From Ignavibacteria bacterium (GTDB lineage: Bacteria > Bacteroidota > Ignavibacteria > Tepidaquicellales > Tepidaquicellaceae), in the NCBI GenBank assembly GCA_016710985.1, contig JADJTX010000016.1, positions 1 to 64,000 on the forward strand: DNA of 64,000 nt. The letters are read 5' to 3'. Each line of letters begins with the position of its first letter. Within the stretch, counting starts at the first letter, position 1. A program made the translations under genes and the position numbers. The notes under the pieces were generated by a model. It saw only the letters and a list, made by a program, of their open reading frames with translations. It was not told the origin of the DNA and ran no database searches. Below are positions 1 to 9,641 of the stretch, piece after piece.

Positions 1-623
1 GATTATAATCACTGCCGAAAATTACTTTCTCAGCACCAACCGTGTGTACGACTTTATTTACAAAATGAAATTCACGCACTGACTCCGTTCCGAGATATAC
101 ATTCCTGTATTTTTTATTTTTTAATTCTTTGGCGCACTCAAGATATAGTGAAGGCTGATCACCTCCCAGATGTGCCAGAATCAGAATAAGTCCGGGATAT
201 TTTTCGGTAAGCTCAAGAGGAAATTTGTAACTTGCGATCTCCTGCCACCTTCCGCAGTGAACGACAACAGGTTTCTTTTTTTCTTCAGCCAGCTTCATGT
301 ATTTATCATAAGAACCGTTTGTGATCTTTTTTCTTTGAATGGATGGATGGACTTTGAACAATGAGATCTTATCAATATTATTTTCTAAAAAATTGTCCAG
401 ATCCTTATCATCGGGATTGATCCACGCTTTATAATAAAATTTAAAATCAGGATTCTTATAAGTCTGAGAAAACAATTCGCCATTGCTTGTTGCGTCAGCG
501 GGCATGCAAACCGCGGCCGAGACTCCTGACTTTTCATTACATCAATTGCCTGATCAACGGTGGATCCGTAATTAAAAAAATATTACTCCATTTTCCGATA
601 TGTATGTGAGCGTCAATTATCAA
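1..623 (-). CDS. Amidohydrolase-2 family hydrolase (3' end outside window, two frameshifts)
   Basis: Translating the minus strand in pieces gives one continuous TIM-barrel amidohydrolase. It starts with the metal-binding HxH element (IDAHIHIG), followed by VVVHCG, LAHLGGD and FGSDYN, which carry the expected metal-ligand and catalytic His and Asp residues of the amidohydrolase-2 family. The reading frame shifts at the A7 run 574-580 and the T4 run 531-534; adding one base at each restores it. The likely start is a TTG at 621-623 that overlaps the stop of the upstream epimerase, so the two are probably translationally coupled. The C-terminus lies beyond base 1. The substrate cannot be told; a metal-dependent hydrolase or decarboxylase is expected from the family. 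Confidence 0.75.
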
Positions 624-1597
624 TTTGCAAATTTTTATTTAAGATTTTTTTATACCATTTGTACGTCCGGACAATTCCTTCATTCAGATCGACCTTTGGA
701 ACAAACCCCAGAAGCTCTTGGCTTTTCAATGCTTGGAATTCTTAATTCGACATCTACATAGTTCTTAGGTACGTAGACTATTTTAGATTTTGATTTACAT
801 AAAAAAATAATTTTCTCCGCAAGTGAGGAAATGGTAATTGTACCTTTAGGATTTCCGATGTTAAAAACTTCACCGATTGCTTTTTTATTTGTCAGGCATT
901 TTTCAATTCCGTCCATCATATCGTCAATGTAGCACCACGAGCGGATCTGATCACCGTCTCCGTGAATTTCTATATTTCTATTACGTACAATGTTCTTTAT
1001 GAATATCTGCATTGCGCCTTCTCCGACCTGACCCGGTCCGTAAATGTTGAACGGTCTTATCGTTACAACGGGATAACCATGTTGTTTGTAGAAGCTGTGA
1101 AGTATATGCTCACCGGCAACCTTACTTATAGAATAAGTCCAGCGCGCTTCCCCTACAGGCGCAAAGTTAGTCTGTGATTTTTCAGTGGATTTATATGCGT
1201 AAGCTCCTAGTACTTCGCTTGTTGAAAAATCCAGAACCCTTTCGAGTTGGCCTGAATATTTTTCAAGAGCTTTAAGCAGATTCAAGGTCCCGTTAATATT
1301 TACATCCAGAGTTTTGATGGGATTAATTATTACGGTATCAATTCCTGCAATCGCTGCAAGATGGACAACAATCTGCGGCTTGAAATCTTCGCATGTCTTT
1401 TTCAGTGAATCGAAATTAAGAATATCATCACTGACAATTTTTAAATTCCGTGATTTAATTTTTTTATTGCTTAAAGAATCCCTTGAGAAATTATCAAAAA
1501 TAAGTATTTCATTTTCTCCGATTAACTTCTCAGCTAATGTACTGCCTATAAAACCCGCTCCGCCTGTTAATAGTATTTTTTTATTTTTTATTTTCAA
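613..1597 (-). CDS. NAD-dependent sugar epimerase/dehydratase (extended SDR), one frameshift
   Basis: This is an extended short-chain dehydrogenase/reductase of the nucleotide-sugar epimerase/dehydratase type. The NAD-binding GGAGFIG loop lies at residues 12-18 and the catalytic YxxxK at Tyr155-Lys159 (YSISK), with STSE just before it. The frame breaks at the T4 run 723-726. With one base restored the protein continues ELLGFVPKVDLNEGIVRTY and ends at 613, giving about 327 residues, which is normal for the family. It lies 4 bp after the FemAB-like gene and overlaps the amidohydrolase start. Its place beside a GT39 glycosyltransferase suggests it supplies or modifies a sugar for surface glycans; the exact sugar is not deducible. 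Confidence 0.85.
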
Positions 1598-1601
1598 ATT
1601 C

Positions 1602-2586
1602 TTAGTTCTGATTTAAATTAATTTCAAATGTCTTTCTTAAAAATCCGTTTGCCAAAAATTTTTTTTTAAATGCAAATAAACCTTCAATGATCTTTCCATC
1701 CATATCCGATGTTCCGATATCATAATATTTATAGCCCTGTTCTTTTGACCACTCAATTGATTTGTATAAAATAAATTCAGACACACCTTCCGGCTTGTAT
1801 TTATCATCACCTGCCAGATAAAAATTTAAGATCATGTCATTATTTATGCAGAACAATACACAAATTGCGACCGGTGTATTTCCAATGAATGCAGTAAACA
1901 ATATGATGTCCTTTTCCAGATTATTCTTCAGATAGATCAGCTCTTCGAACGAATGTGTAGGACTGACATTTTTCAGTTCGCGGTTTTCAAGCAATATGTC
2001 ATAAAATTCCCTGAAATTATTCTCATCAAGTTTTCCCTCCATAATTTTCACAATGATCTCACTTGAAGACTTTTTTATTGAACGTTTCTTTGTTTCTGAT
2101 ATTTTTTTAAATTCAAAATCACTGAGGTCTATTATGTTCGAGATGGAAATACTCGTCACAGAAAATCCGGACTTACGCAATGCGTATTCTGTTTCTTCGT
2201 TCGGCATTTTATTATAAAGAAAAGGGGGGTTTCGGATTATACAGCCTTGAAAATTATTTTTGCTCAAATATTCCTTAAAAATTTTTATGATCTCAAAATA
2301 ATTAATAAGATCAATTTTCTTTTTCCATAAAAACCCTCCGAAGCTTACTCCGTCACAGGAAACATAAGCCTTTCTTCCGTCAATTATTTTTTCACATCCG
2401 ATCATAACAGCCAGTACTTTTTCGATTCTGCATCCTGAATTTCAAATGATGCCAGTTGATATTTTTTATGAAAACGTCATTGTAAGAATTGAATCTGTAA
2501 TCATAAAAAAGATTATATTGATTTCGAAGAAATTCTTTCCATTCAATTTCATTTTCGATGTCTTCAACTTTAATAACTTCGATCAT
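1602..2586 (-). CDS. FemAB/GNAT-like acyltransferase, one frameshift
   Basis: Two overlapping reading frames join into one protein of about 328 residues when one base is removed from the T5 run 2418-2422; the junction then reads NRKVLAVMIGCEK. The C-terminal half has the look of the FemAB/BioF2-like acetyltransferase fold: TAFIGNTPVAICVLF, then FYLAGDDKYKPEGVSEFILYKSIEW and YYDIGTSDMDG. Such proteins acylate amino sugars or add aminoacyl groups to cell-envelope polymers. It sits 3 bp after the GT39 gene and 4 bp before the epimerase, consistent with a glycan-modifying role in the same transcript. Donor and acceptor are unknown. Confidence 0.65.
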
Positions 2587-2589
2587 GAT

Positions 2590-4184
2590 TTAATTCTCAT
2601 ATAATTCATATCCGGTTTCTTTTTTAATTATTTTACTGTCTTCAGGAATAAACGAAACTGAAGATTCATACACAGCCCTGTTAATGTAGTCTTTCTCAAC
2701 AATAAAGTAATAATTGTTCCTGGGTAATGATTCCAGATATTCTTTTACTTCCCCGCTCTTATCATTTACATCTATCAATTGAAATTCATAAAGCGGATTT
2801 TCCCAGTTCAGATTCAGTCCTCTGAAATAAAAACTGAACTGCGGATTATATCTGTAGTTCGTCCCTATATATATGATCGCTTTTCTGTTGCCTGTTTCTA
2901 TCTGATCTTTAATTGGCGATAGCTTATACCTGTCTACCCATTCAGGCGTAAAAAACAGATAATACAGATTAATGATAAAAAAGAAAATCAATATAAAGAT
3001 ATATAATGTTTTTTTTAGTTCAATGTTACAAAGTCTTTTATTTCAGGACGGATTGATTCTGTTGAAAACCAGACAATGTTTAAAAAAAGAAAAAATATTA
3101 TGAAAACTTTTGTAATTAAATTTCCATTGTCAGCTCTTTTTAAATAAAGAGGTATCAGAAAGCCTGCAGGCAATAATATCATTAATACATATGCTTCAAG
3201 TTTTGTTTTGAACAAAGCGAGTATGATAAGTCCGGTAATAAACCAAATGTCAAAAAACAACTCCCGCCAGTCCCTGTTTCTGAAATTTTTGAGATCGCTG
3301 AAAAGGCTTATAAATGCGAGAATACTATAAGGTATGATTGAAAGCAAATAGTTAATGTGATAGAATGCTCCGGAGCTTTTTTGATTCAATTCAACTCCCT
3401 GAAATGCTCTGTCATAAATGTGAAATTTAAAAAAATAATCGGTAAACTCACTGCCGAATTCCAGTAACATGTATAAATGCCAGGGCAATGCAGCTGCAAT
3501 TCCAATGGCTGTCAGTATAATGATGTCTTTTAATTTGTAATTAACTTTGTCTTTTATAAATAAGAAGCTTATGAAAAGAATCATTGGAATGTAAAATCCT
3601 ACTAATATTTTTGTCATCAGACAGCAGCCAAAAGAAATCCCGCTGAGTATAAGATATTTTAATTCTAAAGAATCGTTATACAGAAAGATCAGATAAAATG
3701 AGAGCAGTATGAAAAAAGAATACGGGATATCAAACTGGAATCTTTGTGAGAACACTTCAAAAATAATATTACTGCAAAAGATGAGAGCAGCATAAAATCC
3801 GATTTCAGCTGAGAATAGTTTCTTTCCGATAAGAAGTATTAACAAAACACAAAGAAGAGAGAGGATAAAAACTATAAGTTTTAACGCGATCGAATTTACG
3901 CCGAAGATCAAAGTAACAAAATACCCAAGCCATATTAAGAGAGGCGGGTGTGAAGCTGAATAAAATTTTCCGACTGAATGCGAACTCTGATCAACGAAGT
4001 CTCCGTTTTCATGAATTGACAATACTCTCGCAGCATACATGCCTTCATCCCAGGGCTGAATGTCAGAGGTCAGAAGGGATGGTAGTTTTACAACACATAA
4101 AAAAACAACGAGAAAAAAAAATATTTTATATAAATTTTTCCCGTTGCTTAAAAAACTATTTAACTTTAAATATAATGAAGACAT
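2590..4184 (-). CDS. GT39-type membrane glycosyltransferase, probably frameshifted
   Basis: This is a polytopic membrane protein with the first-loop Asp-Glu motif (DIQPWDEGMYA) near residue 45 and the following HPPLLIWLGY segment, both typical of the GT39/PMT_2/ArnT-like lipid-linked-sugar transferases. About ten hydrophobic segments follow. The first frame ends at 3015 after ESIRPEIKDFVTLN. The next frame begins with another membrane segment and a roughly 110-residue extracytoplasmic tail (2590-2991) like the C-terminal domain of the family. I join them as one gene of about 530 residues broken by an indel around 3020-3060. This junction is less certain than the others because no homopolymer explains it. 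The role is probably transfer of a sugar to protein or lipid on the outer face of the inner membrane. Confidence 0.7.
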
Positions 4185-4203
4185 GTTATCACTTAAGATA
4201 ATG

Positions 4204-5118
4204 TCAGAAATTTATCCCGAGTGAAATTGAATTGCCGGTCCCAAAATCACTTGTATAAGGAACAAATGCATAATCAAGATTAAGAGATTTGTATTTAAAA
4301 CCGACCCCTGTTGTAAGTCCGCGGTTTTCATAGGATGTCTGATAACCCAGTCTTAAGAATGCAAAATCCTTATATCCGATTTCCCCCCCGGTATTAACAT
4401 GGAAAGTTCCACCGTCTATAACCTGCAATCCTTCCAGCGCCAGGTTATAACTGAATTTACTTGCTGTTCCTTTATAACTTCCGCCAAGTCTTACAAGTGT
4501 GGGGAGCTTAGAGCTCTCATTTTTTAATTCATTCATTGACCCGATATTAGATATTACAAATGCAATACTGTAATTATCTTTTGAATAGTTTGTCCCTAAA
4601 TCAAACGCAAAACCTGATGCTTCATCAACATATATTTTTTCAAAAAGAAATTTTCCGGTCAGACCGATTGAAAAATTCGGATTTATCAGGTATCCGAAAG
4701 AAACACCGGTTGAAAGATTTCTTGTATCGAATTCATCAATTGAAGCTCCAGGAATATTACGTATCTGTATACCGGAGACACTGGTTGTGAAAAATCCGAC
4801 CCCCATTGCGAACTTTTGCCCGAGCGGAAATTTAATTGAAATATAATCAGTGGTCAGATCCTGAGCTGAAGCATTATGCATCAGAGTAAGATTGCTTTTT
4901 ATTCCGAAATTTAATCTCGCAGGATTATAGATGTAAGCAGTGGCATCTTCGGTAACTGAAGAATATGCATCTCCCATTGATATAGCTCTTGCACTCGCGC
5001 CGAATTTCAAAAAAGATACACCTGAATTTCCCGATCCGTCATTCTGTGCAAAAATTTCTGTTGTACAGAATGCTGTGAGAAAAATTATGGATAATATTAT
5101 TTTCCTATTTAATTTCAT
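4204..5118 (-). CDS. PorV/PorQ-family outer-membrane beta-barrel protein (1)
   Basis: A 304-residue exported protein with an N-terminal signal peptide ending FAQ. The mature start (FLKFGASARAISMGDAYSSV, then YNPARLNF) is the characteristic N-terminal region of the PorV/PorQ (UPF0164-like) barrels, which shuttle or hold T9SS cargo at the outer membrane. The rest alternates short polar turns and amphipathic strands and ends in an aromatic residue, as barrels do. It starts 2 bp after the stop of a second family member. PorV, PorQ or a paralogue cannot be separated by eye. The tandem arrangement suggests two subunits of one outer-membrane complex. Confidence 0.8.
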   Translation of the reverse strand: MKLNRKIILSIIFLTAFCTTEIFAQNDGSGNSGVSFLKFGASARAISMGDAYSSVTEDATAYIYNPARLNFGIKSNLTLMHNASAQDLTTDYISIKFPLGQKFAMGVGFFTTSVSGIQIRNIPGASIDEFDTRNLSTGVSFGYLINPNFSIGLTGKFLFEKIYVDEASGFAFDLGTNYSKDNYSIAFVISNIGSMNELKNESSKLPTLVRLGGSYKGTASKFSYNLALEGLQVIDGGTFHVNTGGEIGYKDFAFLRLGYQTSYENRGLTTGVGFKYKSLNLDYAFVPYTSDFGTGNSISLGINF

Positions 5119-5120
5119 GT

Positions 5121-6147
5121 CTATTTAAATTTAAAGACTATTCCGATGTTCTGAACCGGATCATGCGTAAACGGTTCAAACTGAAATGAATAGTCTATGC
5201 CTAAATTTATATTCTGTGAAAAATTTTTGTTCAGACCAAGTCCAAAGGAAGGTTCTAAATTTCCAGTAAAATCATCTGAATTGAGATCTATTCTGTCGAG
5301 ACCTGCTCTGAATTTAACCTGAGGTACTACATTAATTTCAATTCCAAATCTAAACAGAGTGTTGTTACTGATCTCACCTGAGGTCACTGTATCATTGGTC
5401 GAAGTTACCGACGGATTAAAGATCTGTCGAACGGCAAGTGAAGTGATTCCAAAGTTTTTCGGAAGAAGGTAAGATGCGCCGATATCAAGCAAGGTAGGAA
5501 ATTTATCCCTTCGTTGTATTTCCATTGCTGCCGTAAAGGTCGGAAGTCTGCCACTCGTACTTTGCTCCTATATCTTTCAAAGCTATGCCAAATGCAAGAC
5601 TGCCGCTTGCTTTGTAAGTTCCTCCAAAATCCAATGCAAATGAGGAGGTCGTTACCTCTTCGAAAAGTTTTGCATAATACAATTTAAATCCTACTCCGAG
5701 TGAAACCTTTTCATCAATTATGAAAGCAGTCCCGAGATAGAATTCATTTTCAAAAGTAGAGAACATGCCGATCTGTCTTGTATCATTATCTCTGCCGTCT
5801 ATGTCGTTAACTCCTGCATTGATCCAGGCAACAGTAATACCTGCGCCTCCGGTTTTCTGCTGCGGTAATTTAATTTTTTTTGTAAATCCTAAAAAATTCA
5901 ATTTCCTGTCGAGACTTAAAAAACTATAACCCAGATTTACCAGACCTTCATCCTGAAATGTTGCCAGTGCAGGGTTGTATATTCCGTTAATATCTCCGAA
6001 AACATCCGACACCATAGCATTGCTCATGCTCATCCCGCGGGCGCTGAAGCCCAGCCTTGAAAAAGCACCGGCAAAACTTCCAACCTGAGCGTAGCTCATT
6101 TCAAAAGCTGATGCGGTAAATAGTAATATTAAGATAAATTTTTTCAA
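5121..6147 (-). CDS. PorV/PorQ-family outer-membrane beta-barrel protein (2), one frameshift
   Basis: The signal peptide ends SYAQ and is followed by FSRLGFSARGMSMSNAMVSD and YNPALATF, the family N-terminal signature. The frame changes at the C3 run 5507-5509; removing one base gives GNTTKDKFPTLLDIGASYLL and a complete barrel of about 341 residues ending in FKFK. It is a distant paralogue of the next gene, with which it is nearly contiguous. The propeller protein lies 58 bp upstream. By family knowledge these barrels work in export and attachment of T9SS cargo. Confidence 0.8.
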
Positions 6148-6205
6148 TCTTAAGAAATTTTTTTAAATTTCACAAAAAAGTAAAGCAATAATCATAGTTG
6201 TCATT

Positions 6206-7846
6206 TTATTGCAGTAAAATAATTTTACCCCAGACAGGATTTTCATCATCAAACTCAACTCTGTAGAAATAAACTCCGTTAGCCGCCTGCACTCCGTTAT
6301 CATTTCTACCATCCCATGCCGTGAATAAGACATCTGTCCGGGCTCTTGTTGCATTCTGAATTACCGTTCTTACCGGATTCATCCCAAAGTCATAAATGTT
6401 AATTGTAATTTTTGAAACTGATGTTGTACTCTTATAATATATTCTTGTGATCTCATCATCAGGTGAAAACGGATTCGGAGCTGCATAAGTCTTAATATCA
6501 GATGAAAGATCTATAGGTGAAATTTCCCTGTAAATCGTCCACTTGCCTATCCATGGCTGTCCGTATTCTATAGTCTTCAATAAACCGTCGGCACTTCCAA
6601 AATATAAAGTATCCCCGATATGATTTCCCGTATAGAAAAGAGAGGTTCGTAATTGATCCTTTGTGCGCTCGTCATAAATAACACTTGGCTTTGCCCAGTT
6701 AAATGTTCCGAACACACTTCTCCAGAGTCCTTCATCTGTAAATCCGTAAATAATGGAATCCTTAAATGACATTCCGTTTGGCTTATAGTCATCTAATGTA
6801 CTGAACCAGTTATTACCGCCGTTTGAAGTATAGCTTAAAGCATTATACTCTGCTGTCCCCTCTGCCTGTCTCGTAGCTCCCCAAATTATTTCTTTGCCAT
6901 TATATTTTTGTACATCCATATTCACGACAAAATTTCCGGAGATGCCGTTACCGGTTGCGAGAGGATCTGTATTCTGGAAATTGTACTTTCTCCAGTTCAC
7001 TCCCCAGCTTGTTGACTTGTTGATTCCGTTCGCAGTTCCTACATATAAAGTAGAGTCATTGACTGCTGTGATACTGAATACACGATAATTCAGACTTCCA
7101 CCCTGACTATTATCTCTTGGACTGACAATAAAATTATAACCTGTTACATTAATATTCACGCTGTCAAGATTATCCGGGGGGAGAACTACTCTTTGCCATG
7201 TATTACCGTAGTCTGTACTTTTTCTTAAACCGCCTGCAAATGAACATATCCATATTGTATAATTGCTGAGATCATTTTGTGTTCGGGTAACTGCGATATC
7301 ATAAGACAGATTTTGCTGAGGTACAACTATTGGTAATGCCTGCAAATTATTTGAACCGTAAACTACTATTGTATCTGTCAGAGCATCCATAGGCTGCGGA
7401 TATGCAGACCAGCTCACTCCATAGTCTGTAGAAACTTTAATTCCCGTACCTACCGGGATTGATTCACCGTTTATTTCCTGACTGATCGCGGTAGCTGTGA
7501 CAATAACTCTTCTGTTCAGATTAAATCCTGCTATATCATCATCACCGAAAGGTGCAAGCCCTGCATATGACTGAAAACTGTTAAAAAAATTTATGGTTCT
7601 CATAATGCCGCTTCCAGTTGCGAACCATACCGTATCTCCATTTAATACAATGTCGGTAATAAAATTACTAATAGGAGTGGCTGTGTTTACAGGAGTTACT
7701 ATTTCTGAACCTGAAAGTATCCTGTTATTAATTTTTGTATTGGCACCGCTTAAGTTATATCCATTGTATTTATAACTCTCAGCTTTATGAATATTCTGAG
7801 CGAATGATATACCGGAAATAAGTAATATTAAAAATATGTATCTCAT
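6206..7846 (-). CDS. Secreted beta-propeller protein with FlgD-like/T9SS C-terminal domain (PorZ-like architecture)
   Basis: A signal peptide (MRYIFLILLISGISFAQ) supports the start at 7846, directly behind the stop of the upstream lipoprotein gene; a longer frame to 7864 would overlap it. The body, about 430 residues, has repeated propeller blades with BNR/YCF48-like elements (TSWGVNWRKY, YTSNGGNNWFSTL, STDYGNTWQRV). The last 90 residues form a FlgD-Ig-like sorting domain with WDGRNDNGVQAANGVYFYRV and a final KIILLQ. The plan of propeller plus C-terminal beta-sandwich recalls PorZ of the T9SS attachment complex, but at 547 residues it is shorter than PorZ and the match is inferred. Location beside two PorV/PorQ-like barrels supports a surface role. 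Confidence 0.7.
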   Translation of the reverse strand: MRYIFLILLISGISFAQNIHKAESYKYNGYNLSGANTKINNRILSGSEIVTPVNTATPISNFITDIVLNGDTVWFATGSGIMRTINFFNSFQSYAGLAPFGDDDIAGFNLNRRVIVTATAISQEINGESIPVGTGIKVSTDYGVSWSAYPQPMDALTDTIVVYGSNNLQALPIVVPQQNLSYDIAVTRTQNDLSNYTIWICSFAGGLRKSTDYGNTWQRVVLPPDNLDSVNINVTGYNFIVSPRDNSQGGSLNYRVFSITAVNDSTLYVGTANGINKSTSWGVNWRKYNFQNTDPLATGNGISGNFVVNMDVQKYNGKEIIWGATRQAEGTAEYNALSYTSNGGNNWFSTLDDYKPNGMSFKDSIIYGFTDEGLWRSVFGTFNWAKPSVIYDERTKDQLRTSLFYTGNHIGDTLYFGSADGLLKTIEYGQPWIGKWTIYREISPIDLSSDIKTYAAPNPFSPDDEITRIYYKSTTSVSKITINIYDFGMNPVRTVIQNATRARTDVLFTAWDGRNDNGVQAANGVYFYRVEFDDENPVWGKIILLQ

Positions 7847-7847
7847 A

Positions 7848-8600
7848 TTATTGTGGCTGAACAAATTTTATACTGTCCGTAACCGGAGCGCTGAATAAGT
7901 TTGAATTATCTTTTGCTGTAAAAGTATATTTATAATAACCATATGAAGTAGGATCGGTACTGTATGAAACATAGTTGGAGAATGCAAATTCACCATTTCC
8001 GTTATTGAACATTGGGATAGGAGGAAGAGTCACACCATTAGGTCTGACAGTTACAAATGTAACATCTTTAATATCACACACACCGTCAGGATCATTAACA
8101 TTTACATAAATTGTCAGTAATGTTGAATCTCCCGGAAAAGGTCTTACTACGCTGTCAGGCAAATTTGTACTTATAATAACCGGTGGAACGTTAGCAGTAT
8201 TTATTACCGTGAAGTTTGATGTAATTAAATTACTGAACAAACCCGAATTATTTTCAGCAACATATTCCATTTTGTAGTTTCCGACTAAGAGGCATTGAAT
8301 ATTAGTAATGTTTACAGTTGCTGTATATGTAGCCGGATTTGAACTTCCGCCGGTCATGTTAAATTGTCCGATCTCAGCGCTGTTAGGGTCAAAGACAGTG
8401 CAGGTAACTTTGTTTATTGAAGAGCCGTCGTTTGTATTTACTGATAACGAGACATTAAAATTAATGACCGGACTTGCCGAAGTCGTGAATACTGTATCCT
8501 CTGATATAAAAGGATCTGAGATCACAGGTGCTGAAATCGAAGGATCAATGATTGCATCATTATTCTCTTCGCAGGAATAAAAGTTAATTGTAATAATCAA
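7848..8600 (-). CDS. Surface lipoprotein with Ig-like domains
   Basis: The frame has FYSC-EENNDA, a lipobox-type cysteine after a hydrophobic stretch, then two beta-rich Ig-like domains: residues about 20-120, and about 130-250 including VNVNDPDGVCDIKDVTF. The only conventional start in frame is a TTG at 8600, which leaves a very short signal. The open frame extends upstream to about 8660 through a better signal (FRTEFAVLILLIITINFYSC) but without ATG, GTG or TTG, so the true start is uncertain, or an indel hides it. Its stop lies directly before the propeller gene, with translational coupling likely. Function unknown; a structural or ligand-binding role on the cell surface is plausible. Confidence 0.65.
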   Translation of the reverse strand: MIITINFYSCEENNDAIIDPSISAPVISDPFISEDTVFTTSASPVINFNVSLSVNTNDGSSINKVTCTVFDPNSAEIGQFNMTGGSSNPATYTATVNITNIQCLLVGNYKMEYVAENNSGLFSNLITSNFTVINTANVPPVIISTNLPDSVVRPFPGDSTLLTIYVNVNDPDGVCDIKDVTFVTVRPNGVTLPPIPMFNNGNGEFAFSNYVSYSTDPTSYGYYKYTFTAKDNSNLFSAPVTDSIKFVQPQ

Positions 8601-8737
8601 AAGAATGAGTACTGCAAATTCTGTCCGGAATTTATTGAATGTGTTGATTATTCTGACTTTAATTTATATAGTGTAGATTTTTGTGATGGAATTTTATTTG
8701 AAGAGTTTACGATAAGTAAATTTTGAAATATATTAAA

Positions 8738-9541
8738 TTATTTTCTTACTTTTCTTTTTACATCAGGATAAATTGTAAACCCGACATCAACACTGACAAC
8801 TCCTATATATCTTTTAAATCCCGGTCCCGGAGTTCCGCTCCCGTCATTTAAGCTTTGTGATTGTCCCGAAGCAATGACTGCATTATTATCAGTAAATAAA
8901 TTTGTCAGGTTGTATTTTGCACCAATGCTTATTCCGAGATTTCTGTTTTTATTCTTAAAAATAAATTCAAGACCGGCTTTAAGTTCCATACCTAACCTGA
9001 AAGAAGATTCGAAAGTTCTTGCAATGTTAGTAGTGTCATCAATTGAAGGATTTGGATTGTAAGAACCGGAAATTATATTTCCAGTCAGGCCTCCGCCGTA
9101 ATAGCTTCTGAAGGTTGATGTCCCATAAAACAAATATTCATAACCTGCATCTACGGTAATAAAATCAAACTTAGTTTGATTTGCTTTATCGCTTCCCTCA
9201 AAATCAGAATTTGCCATACCTTTATAATTAACACCTAAAAATATTCTGTCGCTTCTCATTTTTTTACCAAAACTGTACTTCCCTTCAAGAAATGCTCCCC
9301 ATCCCCATCTCATGCCGTAATTGTCTGCGAGAACCTGCGACTGATTGCTGTAATTCGCTCTGCCGTATGCATCATTAGTTGCGAGATTCCAGGCCGGACC
9401 TATTACAATTGTCCATTTTGGTCTTGGATAAATATAACTTACTTTCTGAGCCTGTGAATATTCAGCTGAAAATATAATTAAGATAAAAGTTAGGGAACAC
9501 AGGAGATGAAAATTTTTTGGAAGTATTTTTATGGACATCAA
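8738..9541 (-). CDS. Outer-membrane beta-barrel protein (hypothetical)
   Basis: A 267-residue protein with a signal peptide (cleavage around YSQAQ) and a mature part of alternating amphipathic strands with glycine- and aromatic-rich turns (WGWGAFLEGKYSFGKK, FDFITVDAGYEYLFYG, LGISIGAKYNLTNLF, VVSVDVGFTIYP). This fits an outer-membrane barrel of the Bacteroidota OmpA/PorT-like superfamily without its periplasmic domain. It precedes the eight-gene surface operon by about 140 bp and may share a transcript, but the gap could hold a separate promoter. No specific function can be assigned. Confidence 0.6.
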   Translation of the reverse strand: MMSIKILPKNFHLLCSLTFILIIFSAEYSQAQKVSYIYPRPKWTIVIGPAWNLATNDAYGRANYSNQSQVLADNYGMRWGWGAFLEGKYSFGKKMRSDRIFLGVNYKGMANSDFEGSDKANQTKFDFITVDAGYEYLFYGTSTFRSYYGGGLTGNIISGSYNPNPSIDDTTNIARTFESSFRLGMELKAGLEFIFKNKNRNLGISIGAKYNLTNLFTDNNAVIASGQSQSLNDGSGTPGPGFKRYIGVVSVDVGFTIYPDVKRKVRK

Positions 9542-9641
9542 TTATTACAGATTTATTTTGAAGTCAAATTAGTATTTTGGCAGAAAACAATCAAGTATAT
9601 ATTAAGATAAATTCAATTAACCTTTTAATTCACAGTATAAC

